Both the position numbers and the translations under genes were made by a program. Source: an uncultured Lachnospiraceae bacterium (GTDB taxonomy: Bacteria; Bacillota; Clostridia; Lachnospirales; Lachnospiraceae). Taken from it: a stretch of 64,000 nt of DNA. Positions within the stretch are counted from its first letter, which is position 1. Each line of letters opens with the position of its first letter. A model generated the notes under the pieces. The model ran no database searches. It saw only the letters and a list, made by a program, of their open reading frames with translations, and was not told the origin of the DNA. Positions 52,885 through 62,779 of this stretch are shown here, one piece after another. The stretch covers positions 21,640-85,639 of the forward strand of contig CAJUAO010000014.1 of assembly GCA_910584685.1 (NCBI GenBank). Reading direction: 5' to 3'.

Positions 52885-54261
52885 ATGTTTAATTTTTTAA
52901 CGCAAAAATGGGAAGAAATATTAGACTTTTTTAAAAAAGAGTTTGAACTTACTGATGTTTCTTTTAAGATATGGATTGAACCCCTTAAAGTTCATTCTGT
53001 CAATAATGGTGTCGTAACGCTTCTGGTTAAGGATGACATTATGATGGATTATCTTCAAAAGAAATATTATAAGCCTCTTAAGTTCTCCATACAGGAAGTA
53101 ACCGGAGAACAGCTTGACTTACAGTTTGTTCATGAAAATAATGCAGATTCCATTAACACATCATCCGACAATTTATATAAAGCATCATATGGCAATGCTG
53201 CTCCCATGCTTAATGCAAAGAGACTTGAGGCAAATTTAAACGCTAACTATACATTTGATAATTTTGTCATTGGAAGCAGCAATGAATTCGCCGCAGCTTA
53301 CGCTCTTGCCGTAGCCGAATCTCCCGGAAAATCATATAATCCGCTTTTTATATACGGAGGCGTTGGTCTGGGAAAAACACATCTTATGCATTCCATTGGA
53401 AATTACATTTTAGATGAAAATAATGACGCCAAAATAAGATGCGTTACAAGCGAAACCTTTACTAATGAAGCTATTAATGCCATATTAAGCAAGGACCAGT
53501 CTGTTATGACAAACTTCAGGGAAAAATACCGTAACCTTGATGTTTTTCTTATAGACGATATTCAGTTTATTATTGGAAAGGAGCGTTCCCAGGAAGAATT
53601 TTTCCACACCTTTAATTCACTATACGAAACAGGTAAGCAGATTGTTATTTCCTCAGACAAATCACCAAAGGAAATAACTACTTTAGAGGAAAGACTCCGC
53701 ACAAGATTTGAAATGGGACTTACCGTAGACATTTCAGCTCCTGAATATGAAACGCGTATGGCAATCCTTATGAAAAAGGCAGAAATAGAAGGCTATAACA
53801 TTGATAACGAAATTTTTGAATATATTGCCAATAACATTAAATCAAACATAAGGGAGCTTGAAGGAGCCCTTACAAAAATAGTTGCATTTTCAAGAGTTTC
53901 TAAAACTCCTATAAATATTGAGCTGGCAAAGGAAGTGCTTAAGGATATTATATCTCCTGAAGAAAATAAGGAGATTACTCCTTCGCTTATTATAAAAACT
54001 GTAGCTGACCATTTTAACATATCACCTGACGATATGTGTTCAAAGAAAAAAAGTCAGGATATAGTTTATCCCCGCCAGATAGCTATGTATCTGTGCCGGA
54101 TACTCACAGAAACCTCACTTCAAAGTATAGGCACCGCATTAGGCAGAAAAGACCACACCACGGTTATGCATGCCTTAGAAAAAATAGGCAATGAGGTCAA
54201 AATAAATGAATCTACAAAAAACACAATAGAGGTAATAAAAAAGAAAATAGTTCCTGAATAA
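52885..54261 (+). CDS. dnaA: chromosomal replication initiator DnaA
   Basis: A 458-residue initiator with all four domains. The N-terminal domain is followed by a linker, an AAA+ domain with Walker A GGVGLGKTHLMH and Walker B VFLIDDIQFI, and the DNA-binding domain with the signature LGRKDHTTVMHALEKI near the end. It binds the DnaA boxes upstream and opens the origin. The start follows TTGGAG. A copy of the dispersed two-hairpin repeat begins immediately after the stop codon. Confidence 0.98.
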   Translation: MFNFLTQKWEEILDFFKKEFELTDVSFKIWIEPLKVHSVNNGVVTLLVKDDIMMDYLQKKYYKPLKFSIQEVTGEQLDLQFVHENNADSINTSSDNLYKASYGNAAPMLNAKRLEANLNANYTFDNFVIGSSNEFAAAYALAVAESPGKSYNPLFIYGGVGLGKTHLMHSIGNYILDENNDAKIRCVTSETFTNEAINAILSKDQSVMTNFREKYRNLDVFLIDDIQFIIGKERSQEEFFHTFNSLYETGKQIVISSDKSPKEITTLEERLRTRFEMGLTVDISAPEYETRMAILMKKAEIEGYNIDNEIFEYIANNIKSNIRELEGALTKIVAFSRVSKTPINIELAKEVLKDIISPEENKEITPSLIIKTVADHFNISPDDMCSKKKSQDIVYPRQIAMYLCRILTETSLQSIGTALGRKDHTTVMHALEKIGNEVKINESTKNTIEVIKKKIVPE

Positions 54262-54336
54262 AAAAGTGTCGAACAAGCCGACACTTGCAAATTCAGCAGA
54301 GACGAATTTGTGGACTGCATAAAGTAATTTCCTATA
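54262..54336 (+). repeat. dispersed two-hairpin repeat, copy 4, directly after dnaA
   Basis: The first hairpin is AAGTGTCG/CGACACTT around AACAAGC, the second AAATTCAGC/GACGAATTT (two mismatches). It ends ACTGCATAAAGTAATTTCCT. The A-run before and structure after the stop make it a likely end of the dnaA transcript, although the T-run after the first hairpin is poor. Confidence 0.6.
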
Positions 54337-54655
54337 GATTTGTTAAATAAATGCATTATAATAGGAAGAAACACATTCCACATATTATTTTGTTTTTATA
54401 CACAGGACATGCACTTTATAATAAAATCTATTGTGTATTTTACACGGATATGTTTTTTTTAAAACCAGCTTTGTTGATAATTTTACTTTTATCTTAGATA
54501 ATTTTTTAAGATATTAACATAAATTATCATCCATTATAATCTTTGATTTAAAGACTTTCAGAGGTTATAAACAAAAACACAGCTTATAAGAATACTACTA
54601 CTAACAAATTAAATTTATATATTTATATATACCAAAAACCGAAAGGAGTTTTTAC
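54262..54655. other. dnaA-dnaN intergenic region with possible second DnaA-box cluster
   Basis: Besides the repeat copy, this very AT-rich stretch of 394 bases contains TTATACACA (54396-54404) and TGTTGATAA (54472-54480), box-like in sequence. A dnaN promoter is expected here, but no consensus stands out. No gene is seen. Confidence 0.5.
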
Positions 54656-55765
54656 ATGAAGCTTATATGTTCAAAATCAGATTTACTTACAGGTGTCAAT
54701 ATTGTACTTAAAGCAGTTCCTTCAAAAACAACAATGTCAATATTAGAATGTATACTTGTTGACGCTACCGGAAATGATATAAAATTTACTGCAAACGATA
54801 TGGAACTTGGGATAGAAACCAAGGTTAAGGGTGATATTATATCAAAGGGTACAATAGCCTTAGACGCTAAAATTTTTTCAGAAATTATAAGAAAGCTTCC
54901 GGACAATGACGTTATTATAGAAACAGATGAAAATAACAAGACAACCATTACCTGTGAAAAGGCTGTATTTACTATTTCCGGAAAATCAGGCGAGGATTTT
55001 TCTTTTCTTCCTGTTATAGAAAAGAACAGATTTATTTATATGTCCCAGTTTACCTTAAAGGAGGTAATAAGACAAACCATATTCTCAATATCGGATAACG
55101 ATACAAATAAGCTTATGACAGGGGAGCTTTTTGAGGTATCCGGCAATGAATTAAAGGTAGTTTCATTAGACGGCCACAGAATTTCCATAAGAAAGATAGA
55201 GCTTAAGGATTCCTTTGACAGCATTAAGGTAATAGTACCTGGGAAAACTTTAAATGAGATAAGCAAAATTTTGTCAGGGGGAACAGAGGATGAGGTAAGA
55301 ATATTCTTTACAACCAATCATATTGTTTTTGAATTTGATGATACGGTAGTAGTATCAAGGCTTATAGAAGGAGAGTATTTTAAAATAAATCAGATGCTTT
55401 CAAGCGATTATGAGACAAAGGTTACCATAAACAAAAAAGAATTTTTAAGCTGTATAGACAGAGCAACCCTTTTAGTAAAGGAGGGAGATAAAAAGCCTAT
55501 TATTATTAATATAACAGACGGGGATTTACAGCTTAAGATATCTTCTATACTTGGCTCTATGAATGAAAATATTGATATAGAGAAGAATGGAAAGGATATA
55601 ATGATTGGATTTAATCCAAAGTTTTTAATAGACGCATTAAGAGTTATAGATGATGAAAAGGTAGATATTTATCTTGTAAATCCAAAGGCTCCGTGCTTTA
55701 TTAAGGACGCAGATGAGAAATATATTTATCTCATATTACCTGTAAACTTTAATGTGGCAAATTAG
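54656..55765 (+). CDS. dnaN: DNA polymerase III beta sliding clamp
   Basis: A 369-residue clamp of normal length with the three-fold repeated clamp fold. It opens MKLICSKSDLLTGVNIVLKAVPSKTTMSIL, contains DGHRISIRKIEL, and ends YLILPVNFNVAN close to the usual LPM(R/T). The ring encircles DNA and tethers polymerase. GAAAGGAG precedes the ATG. First gene after dnaA, as in most Firmicutes. Confidence 0.97.
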   Translation: MKLICSKSDLLTGVNIVLKAVPSKTTMSILECILVDATGNDIKFTANDMELGIETKVKGDIISKGTIALDAKIFSEIIRKLPDNDVIIETDENNKTTITCEKAVFTISGKSGEDFSFLPVIEKNRFIYMSQFTLKEVIRQTIFSISDNDTNKLMTGELFEVSGNELKVVSLDGHRISIRKIELKDSFDSIKVIVPGKTLNEISKILSGGTEDEVRIFFTTNHIVFEFDDTVVVSRLIEGEYFKINQMLSSDYETKVTINKKEFLSCIDRATLLVKEGDKKPIIINITDGDLQLKISSILGSMNENIDIEKNGKDIMIGFNPKFLIDALRVIDDEKVDIYLVNPKAPCFIKDADEKYIYLILPVNFNVAN

Positions 55766-55778
55766 AAGGGTTTAATTT

Positions 55779-55991
55779 ATGGAAACCATAATTTTAAGAG
55801 ATGATTTTATAAAGCTGGGACAGGTTCTTAAGGCGGCGGGACTATGCGAATCCGGTACAGATGCAAAGGATGTAATTTTAGAAGGCCTTGTTACGGTAAA
55901 CGGACAGACAGAAAAAAGACGTGGAAGAAAGCTTTATGACGGCGACATAGTAAGCTTTGACGGCGAGAAAATAAAAATTATTAAGAAATAA
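55779..55991 (+). CDS. yaaA: S4-domain RNA-binding protein YaaA/RlbA
   Basis: A 70-residue single S4 domain: FIKLGQVLKAAGLCESGTDAKDVILEGLVTVNGQTEKRRGRKLYDGDIV. It lies 13 bases after dnaN and 32 bases before recF, the usual position of YaaA (RlbA). It is presumed to bind ribosomal RNA; the precise role is not established. Confidence 0.9.
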   Translation: METIILRDDFIKLGQVLKAAGLCESGTDAKDVILEGLVTVNGQTEKRRGRKLYDGDIVSFDGEKIKIIKK

Positions 55992-56023
55992 AAGCTTATA
56001 ATTTTTTGGAAAGGCAGGATTTA

Positions 56024-57157
56024 ATGTATATTCAGTCACTTGAGCTAAGCAATTTCAGAAATTACAGCAATTTAAATATTGACTTTGACAATGGGACAAA
56101 TATTTTATATGGAAATAATGCACAGGGAAAGACAAATATACTCGAATCCATATATCTTGCCGGAACATCCAAATCCCACAGGGCAGCAAGAGATAGGGAG
56201 ATAATTAAATTTAACGAGCAGGAGGCTCATATAAAGGTTATTATAAAAAAAAACAGTATTCCTGTAAGAATTGATATGCATTTGAAAAAAAACAGGTCAA
56301 AGGGTATTGCTGTAAATGGAATTCCCATAAGAAAGGCAAGTGAGATTTTTGGAATATGCAATGTTGTTTTCTTTTCACCGGAGGATTTGAATATAATAAA
56401 AAACGGTCCCACAGAAAGAAGACGGTTTATAGATTTGGAGCTTTGCCAGCTTGACAAGGTATATTTACATAATCTTGTAAATTATAATAAAATTATAAAT
56501 CAAAGAAATAAGCTTTTAAAGGATATTGGCTTTGGAAATGATACAGAGCTTAAAGATACCCTTGACGTATGGGATATGCAGCTTGCAGATTACGGGGCAA
56601 GGCTTATTACAAGGAGAAATCAGTTTATATGCGACATAAATGAAATTATATATGGAATACATAGGAAGCTGACAGATAACAGAGAAGAGTTAAATATAAA
56701 GTATGAACCGAATATTATTGGCAATAATCTCTATGAGGAGCTTGTAAGGTGCAGAGAAAAGGATTTTAAGCTTAAAAGTACAACGGTAGGCCCTCACAGG
56801 GATGACATAAGCTTTTTTATAGGAGGCGTAGACCTTAGAAAATACGGAAGCCAGGGACAGCAGAGAACTGCGGCGTTATCCTTAAAGCTTTCGGAAATAG
56901 AGCTGGTAAAGCTTATGATAAAGGACATACCTATATTGCTTTTAGACGATGTTTTGTCAGAGCTTGACAGCAGCAGGCAAAGACAGCTTCTTGAAAGCCT
57001 GAATAACATACAAACCATAATTACGTGTACAGGCTTAGATGAATTTATAGAAAACAGATTTAGCATAGATACTATTTATGAGGTAATAAATGGAACTGTA
57101 AAAAGAAAGGTTTCAACCGGTGCAGAAAAGCAGCACAGAAAAGAGGTAGAGGAATGA
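56024..57157 (+). CDS. recF: DNA replication and repair protein RecF
   Basis: A 377-residue SMC-like ATPase. The start MYIQSLELSNFRNYSNL follows GGAAAGGCAGG; a frame extension of 6 codons has no binding site. Walker A is YGNNAQGKTNILE, the signature region is GSQGQQRTAALSLKL, and Walker B is LLLDDVLSELD. It recruits RecA to gapped DNA together with RecO and RecR. Its stop overlaps the gyrB start by 4 bases (ATGA). Confidence 0.97.
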   Translation: MYIQSLELSNFRNYSNLNIDFDNGTNILYGNNAQGKTNILESIYLAGTSKSHRAARDREIIKFNEQEAHIKVIIKKNSIPVRIDMHLKKNRSKGIAVNGIPIRKASEIFGICNVVFFSPEDLNIIKNGPTERRRFIDLELCQLDKVYLHNLVNYNKIINQRNKLLKDIGFGNDTELKDTLDVWDMQLADYGARLITRRNQFICDINEIIYGIHRKLTDNREELNIKYEPNIIGNNLYEELVRCREKDFKLKSTTVGPHRDDISFFIGGVDLRKYGSQGQQRTAALSLKLSEIELVKLMIKDIPILLLDDVLSELDSSRQRQLLESLNNIQTIITCTGLDEFIENRFSIDTIYEVINGTVKRKVSTGAEKQHRKEVEE

Positions 57158-59079
57158 GTAATAAAAATAATAATTATGGCGGAGATTCCATACAGATATT
57201 AGAGGGACTTGAAGCCGTAAGAAAAAGACCCGGAATGTACATAGGAAGTACATCTTCAAGGGGATTGCATCATTTAGTATATGAGATAGTGGACAATTCT
57301 GTGGATGAAGCATTGGCAGGATATTGTACGGAAATAGACGTACAGATAAACGGAGACAATTCAATTACAGTAACTGACAATGGCAGAGGTGTTCCTGTAG
57401 AGATTAATTCAAAGACAGGAAGACCTGCAGTTGAAGTAGTTTATACGGTTTTACACGCAGGAGGAAAGTTTGGCGGAGGAGGATATAAGGTATCAGGAGG
57501 ACTTCACGGAGTAGGAGCTTCCGTGGTAAACGCTCTTTCTGTGTGGCTTGAGGTAAAGGTATATAAAGACGGAAAGATATATATGCAGAGATATGAGCGG
57601 GGAAAAATAATGTATGACTTAAAGGTAGTGGGGGAATGTTCGCCTGAGAGAACAGGTACAGAGGTAACTTTTCTGCCTGATGGAAATATATTTGAGGAGA
57701 CTGTTTACGATTATGACACCCTTAAGACAAGACTAAGAGAAACTGCTTTTCTTACAAAGGGTATAAAAATAAACTTAAAGGACGACAGGGAGGAAAAAAG
57801 AGAAAATACCTTTCATTACGAGGGAGGTATAAAGGAATTTGTAACATATTTAAACAAGGGTAAGCAGCCTTTGTATAATGACGTATTATATTTTGAGGGA
57901 CAAAAGGGAACGGTATATGTTGAAGCCGCGCTGCAGCACAATGATTCTTATACTGAAAATACATATACGTTTGTTAACAATATAACTACTCCTGAGGGAG
58001 GCACACATCTTGAAGGCTTTAAGAGAGCATTGACAAAAACCTTTAACGATTATGCCAGAGCGAATAAGCTGCTTAAGGATAGTGAACAAAATCTTGCCGG
58101 AGAGGACATAAGAGAGGGACTTACATCTATCATAAGCGTAAAGATAGAAGAGCCTCAGTTTGAAGGACAGACTAAACAAAAGCTTGGAAACAGCGAAGCC
58201 AGAGCTGCTGTTGATAGCGTTGTAAGCGAGCAGCTTACTTATTTCCTTGAACAAAATCCGCAGATAGCAAGAATTATATGTGAAAAATCTATTCTTGCGC
58301 AAAGAGCCAGAGATGCGGCAAGAAAGGCAAGAGATTTGACAAGAAGCAGAAAAACAGCTCTTGACGGAAACGGACTTCCGGGAAAGCTGGCAGACTGCTC
58401 AGATAAAAATCCTGCAAATTGCGAGATATATATTGTTGAGGGAGATTCTGCCGGAGGCTCTGCCAAGACTGCAAGAAACAGAGCTACGCAGGCAATTCTG
58501 CCTTTAAGGGGAAAGATATTAAACGTAGAAAAGGCAAGAATGGACAGAATACTTGGAAATGAAGAAATAAAGGCAATGATTACGGCCTTTGGCACGGGTA
58601 TATATGATGATTTTGATATAGAAAAGCTTAGATATCATAAGATTATAATTATGACGGACGCAGATGTGGACGGAGCCCATATAGCTACGCTTTTGCTTAC
58701 ATTTTTATACAGATTTATGCCTGAGCTTATTAAGCAGGGGTATGTATATCTTGCTACTCCTCCTTTATATCAGATACAAAAAAATAAAAACGTATGGTAT
58801 GCTTACAGTGATGATGAATTAAATGCTATACTTACTGAAATAGGTAGAGACGGAAATAACAAGATACAGCGTTATAAGGGATTGGGAGAGATGGACGCAG
58901 ACCAGCTCTGGGATACTACCATGGACCCTGAGAAAAGAATACTCAAGAGAGTACAGTATGAAGATGATATGCAGTCAGAGCTTGATTTAACCTTTACTAC
59001 TCTTATGGGGGACCAGGTCGAGCCAAGACGTGAATTTATAGAAGCAAACGCAAAGTTTGTGGAAAATCTTTATATTTAA
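57154..59079 (+). CDS. gyrB: DNA gyrase subunit B
   Basis: A 641-residue gyrase B. The N-terminal GHKL ATPase (VDNSVDEALAG, TDNGRGVPVEI, GGLHGVGASVVNALS) is followed by the transducer and the TOPRIM domain with EGDSAGGSA and MTDADVDGAHI, and it ends VENLYI. Together with GyrA it introduces negative supercoils. It overlaps recF and is 18 bases from gyrA. AGAGGTAGAGGA precedes the ATG. Confidence 0.98.
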   Translation: MSNKNNNYGGDSIQILEGLEAVRKRPGMYIGSTSSRGLHHLVYEIVDNSVDEALAGYCTEIDVQINGDNSITVTDNGRGVPVEINSKTGRPAVEVVYTVLHAGGKFGGGGYKVSGGLHGVGASVVNALSVWLEVKVYKDGKIYMQRYERGKIMYDLKVVGECSPERTGTEVTFLPDGNIFEETVYDYDTLKTRLRETAFLTKGIKINLKDDREEKRENTFHYEGGIKEFVTYLNKGKQPLYNDVLYFEGQKGTVYVEAALQHNDSYTENTYTFVNNITTPEGGTHLEGFKRALTKTFNDYARANKLLKDSEQNLAGEDIREGLTSIISVKIEEPQFEGQTKQKLGNSEARAAVDSVVSEQLTYFLEQNPQIARIICEKSILAQRARDAARKARDLTRSRKTALDGNGLPGKLADCSDKNPANCEIYIVEGDSAGGSAKTARNRATQAILPLRGKILNVEKARMDRILGNEEIKAMITAFGTGIYDDFDIEKLRYHKIIIMTDADVDGAHIATLLLTFLYRFMPELIKQGYVYLATPPLYQIQKNKNVWYAYSDDELNAILTEIGRDGNNKIQRYKGLGEMDADQLWDTTMDPEKRILKRVQYEDDMQSELDLTFTTLMGDQVEPRREFIEANAKFVENLYI

Positions 59080-59097
59080 GGAATGGAGGATAAATAA

Positions 59098-61656
59098 ATG
59101 GATGAACATATCTTTGATAAGATTCATGATGTGGACTTGAAAAAAACCATGGAAAAGTCTTACATTGAGTATGCTATGAGCGTTATAGCTGACAGAGCCC
59201 TTCCTGATGTACGCGACGGCTTAAAGCCTGTACAGAGAAGAATTCTCTATTCCATGATAGAGCTTAACAATGGACCTGATAAGCCTCACAGAAAGTGCGC
59301 CCGTATTGTCGGCGATACAATGGGTAAATATCATCCTCACGGAGACAGCTCCATATATGGCGCATTGGTAAATATGGCGCAGGAATGGTCAACAAGATAC
59401 CCTCTTGTAGACGGACATGGAAATTTTGGCTCTATTGACGGTGACGGCGCGGCAGCCATGAGATATACAGAGGCAAGGCTTAGTAAGGTATCAATGAAAT
59501 TGCTTGCAGACATAGAAAAAAACACTGTGGATTTTGTGCCAAATTTTGACGAGACAGAGAAGGAGCCTACTATACTTCCGTCAAGATTTCCTAATCTTTT
59601 AGTAAACGGTACAAATGGTATAGCCGTAGGTATGGCAACAAATATACCTCCTCACAACTTAAAAGAAACCATAGCTGCCGTAGTTAAAATTATAGATAAT
59701 AATATAAATGAAAACAGAAAAACAGATATGGAAGAAATTCTTGAGATAATAAAGGGGCCAGATTTTCCTACAGGAGCAACTATTCTTGGAACAAGGGGAA
59801 TAGAGGAGGCTTATAGAACAGGACGGGGCAAGATAAAAATAAGAGCCGTAACAAATATAGAGACTATGGAAAACGGAAAGTCAAGGATTATTGTTACAGA
59901 GCTTCCATATATGGTAAATAAGGCAAGGCTTATAGAAAAGATAGCCGAGCTTGTAAAGGATAAAAAGGTAGACGGTATAACTGCCCTCAGAGACGAATCA
60001 AACAAAGAGGGAATGAGAGTAGTCATCGAGCTTAGACGTGACGTTAACGCCAATATTATACTTAAATATCTCTACAAGCATACCCAGCTTCAGGATACCT
60101 TTGGGGTTATTATGCTTGCCCTTGTAAACAATGAGCCGAAAATTCTCAATATATGCGATATGCTTGATAATTACCTTCTTCACCAGAAGGATGTAGTTAC
60201 AAGAAGAACAAAATATGATTTAAATAAGGCAGAGGAAAGGGCCCATATTGTACAGGGACTTTTAATTGCCCTTGATAATATAGACGAGGTTGTAAGGATA
60301 ATCAGGGCGTCAAGAACAACAGCCGATGCAAAGCAGGCTCTGATGGAAAGATTTAATTTAAGCGAAGCCCAGTCACAGTCAATAGTAGATATGAGACTTC
60401 GTACTCTTACAGGCTTAGCAAGGGAAGACCTTGAAAAAGAGTATGTAGAGCTTATGAAAACCATAGATTACTTAAAGTCAATTTTAAGTGACGAAAAAAA
60501 GCTTCTTGGCGTAATAAGGGAAGAAATACTTGAAATATCAGAAAAATATGGTGATGACAGAAGAACCTCCATAGGCTATGACGAGGATGAAATAACAATG
60601 GATGACCTCATACCTGATGAAAGTACGGTTATAGCCATGACAAATCTTGGATATATAAAGAGAATGACGGTTGACAACTTTAAGTCCCAGCACAGAGGCG
60701 GCAAGGGAATAAAGGGTATGCAGACTATCAATGACGATTTTATTGTTGAACTTAAGATGACAACAACACATCATCATATTATGTTTATTACAAATAAAGG
60801 AAGGGCATACAGAATAAAGGCATACCAGATACCGGAGGCAGGCAGGACAGCCAGAGGTACTGCAATAGTAAACCTTATAGAAATGAATCCTGATGAAAAA
60901 ATTACGGCAATGATTTCAATAAAGGACTATAATCAGGGTGGTTTCCTTACAATGGCAACCAAAAACGGTATAGTTAAAAAGACTCCTTTAAGCGAATATA
61001 TGAATATAAGGCGTAAGGGACTTCAGGCTATTACCTTAAGGGATGAGGATGAGCTTATTGAGGTTAAGGTAGCAGAAAACTCAAATGAGGCGTTTATTAT
61101 TACTAAATACGGACAATGTATAAGATTTAGTATTAAGGACGTAAGAAAGACAAGCAGAAATTCCATAGGTGTAAGAGGAATAAATCTTGCGCCTAGGGAC
61201 GAGGTAGTAGCGTTGCAGCTAGATACCCAGGGTAATGATTTGCTTATAGTATCAGAAAAAGGTCTTGGAAAGAGAACTGATACAAATGAGTTTACGGTAC
61301 AGCACCGCGGCGGCAAGGGTATAAAATGCTACAAGATTAATGAAAAAACCGGAAATGTAATAGGAGTAAAGGCTGTTAAGAATGAAGATGAGATAATGCT
61401 TATTACTACGGAGGGCATAATTATCCAAATGCCTGTTTCAGACATATCCGTTCTTGGAAGAATTACGTCAGGCGTCAAACTTATAGATATAGAAAAAGGA
61501 AGCGATATAACGGTAGCCTCCATAGCAAAGGTAAGAAATAATCCTGACGAGGGAAAGGATGAGTTTGATTACGACGAAGAATACTTTGAGGAGATTTCTG
61601 ACGCAGAGGATAACCCTGAAGAGGAATTTCCAGAACAAGATATAAATAATGAGTAG
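59098..61656 (+). CDS. gyrA: DNA gyrase subunit A
   Basis: An 852-residue gyrase A. The catalytic tyrosine lies in AAAMRYTEARLS, and the GyrA-box QRGGKGI (as HRGGKGIKGM) is present in the C-terminal beta-pinwheel domain; the tail is acidic. In the quinolone-determining region the sequence is HPHGDSSIYGAL: Ser84 (equivalent to E. coli Ser83) is retained, while Gly88 stands where E. coli has Asp87. A ribosome binding site (AATGGAGGATAA) precedes the ATG. Confidence 0.98.
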   Translation: MDEHIFDKIHDVDLKKTMEKSYIEYAMSVIADRALPDVRDGLKPVQRRILYSMIELNNGPDKPHRKCARIVGDTMGKYHPHGDSSIYGALVNMAQEWSTRYPLVDGHGNFGSIDGDGAAAMRYTEARLSKVSMKLLADIEKNTVDFVPNFDETEKEPTILPSRFPNLLVNGTNGIAVGMATNIPPHNLKETIAAVVKIIDNNINENRKTDMEEILEIIKGPDFPTGATILGTRGIEEAYRTGRGKIKIRAVTNIETMENGKSRIIVTELPYMVNKARLIEKIAELVKDKKVDGITALRDESNKEGMRVVIELRRDVNANIILKYLYKHTQLQDTFGVIMLALVNNEPKILNICDMLDNYLLHQKDVVTRRTKYDLNKAEERAHIVQGLLIALDNIDEVVRIIRASRTTADAKQALMERFNLSEAQSQSIVDMRLRTLTGLAREDLEKEYVELMKTIDYLKSILSDEKKLLGVIREEILEISEKYGDDRRTSIGYDEDEITMDDLIPDESTVIAMTNLGYIKRMTVDNFKSQHRGGKGIKGMQTINDDFIVELKMTTTHHHIMFITNKGRAYRIKAYQIPEAGRTARGTAIVNLIEMNPDEKITAMISIKDYNQGGFLTMATKNGIVKKTPLSEYMNIRRKGLQAITLRDEDELIEVKVAENSNEAFIITKYGQCIRFSIKDVRKTSRNSIGVRGINLAPRDEVVALQLDTQGNDLLIVSEKGLGKRTDTNEFTVQHRGGKGIKCYKINEKTGNVIGVKAVKNEDEIMLITTEGIIIQMPVSDISVLGRITSGVKLIDIEKGSDITVASIAKVRNNPDEGKDEFDYDEEYFEEISDAEDNPEEEFPEQDINNE

Positions 61657-61708
61657 AAGACACTCATTGGGTAAAAATCATTCATTGAATAAAAGCTCAT
61701 TAAGAATA

Positions 61709-61742
61709 ATTAGCCGGACGAAGATAATTTGTCTGGCTAATT
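61709..61742 (+). terminator. terminator of the gyrB-gyrA unit
   Basis: ATTAGCCGGAC pairs with GTCTGGCTAAT around a 10-base loop, followed by TGTTC, a weak T-tract. It lies about 55 bases after the gyrA stop. It overlaps the first codons of a longer possible reading of the next gene, which supports the later start chosen there. Confidence 0.6.
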
Positions 61743-61770
61743 GTTCAAATATAACAGTGTATTGAAAGGC

Positions 61771-62706
61771 ATGGTAAAAAAATTGAAGGAAAAATTAAAG
61801 AAAATTATGATACAGGGCGGTTTTGCAGTAATAATTGCAGTTGTTGCAATGTCTCTTTATCTTACTGCCTTATTTTTTGCAAATAAATATTTTGAAAAGT
61901 CAACGCAGCCTGCCAGTGTGGCAATAAATGAAAACGGGGAAATATATCTTAAGGGATTTGAAAAGGAAAAGGATGAAAAAATATATATAATGTGGGAAAC
62001 AGATGCCGGAAGCATAGAGCCTGTCAATGAAAATGATATATTTAAAGCCCAGCAGGAAAATAAGAATAACAAAAAATATGCGGTAAATACAAATTATAAT
62101 GAAGCCATAAGATGGAGCTGTAAAGATGCAGACGGATACAATTATGAGGCAGCTACCATAAGGGCAATAGTATACAGCTTTGATGAGGCTGTAAATAAAG
62201 ACGTATACTATATGGGAACATATGTAAATGAGTACAGGATTACAGTGGAAATGGACGGAGAAAAAATAAAGAAAACAGATGCAAGATATTTTGGAAATCC
62301 TGTAAGAGCAGAAAGCGGCGCAGACTGGAATCAAATATATATATTAGAAGAAAAGGAGGAAACTATCACATACAGATACAGAACGGGAAATAAAATAGAT
62401 GACGAAAATATTGTTCTCTGCTTTGAATCAGATAATAATATATTGTCAGAGACTGATTATGAAAAGGGAATGTATTACTGTGAAATAAAAAAGGATAATT
62501 CAAATAAGGAAAGCTTATATGGAGTAACGAATATAACTGTAAGTAAAAAGGATATAAATGCCAGCTTAAATGAAGGTAAAGACAGCATTTATATAGAAGC
62601 CTTTCTTGTAAGTGAGAAGGTTTACAACAGCGCGGTAAAGGGAACAAAAATAAATGATGAAAGTAAGCATAATAAAGCAGTAATTTATATACCGGCTGAG
62701 GATTAG
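61771..62706 (+). CDS. unknown protein with N-terminal membrane anchor
   Basis: A 311-residue protein I do not recognise. The chosen start MVKKLKEKLKKIM follows AAAGG closely; an upstream TTG falls within the gyr terminator. Residues of about 12-38 form one membrane helix or uncleaved signal (GGFAVIIAVVAMSLYLTALFF). The rest is hydrophilic, rich in Lys, Asp, Glu and Tyr, with beta-strand-like stretches such as EIYLKGFEKEKDEKIYIMWETDAG and KAVIYIPAED, and two cysteines in WSCKDADGYN and YYCEIKKD. It probably faces the outside. It stands alone between gyrA and the PNPOx gene. Confidence 0.6.
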   Translation: MVKKLKEKLKKIMIQGGFAVIIAVVAMSLYLTALFFANKYFEKSTQPASVAINENGEIYLKGFEKEKDEKIYIMWETDAGSIEPVNENDIFKAQQENKNNKKYAVNTNYNEAIRWSCKDADGYNYEAATIRAIVYSFDEAVNKDVYYMGTYVNEYRITVEMDGEKIKKTDARYFGNPVRAESGADWNQIYILEEKEETITYRYRTGNKIDDENIVLCFESDNNILSETDYEKGMYYCEIKKDNSNKESLYGVTNITVSKKDINASLNEGKDSIYIEAFLVSEKVYNSAVKGTKINDESKHNKAVIYIPAED

Positions 62707-62779
62707 GATAATCATTATATAAAACAATTAAAAAGGTAGATAAATGTTTTTAATAAATAGTAACTTGTGGAGATAATTT

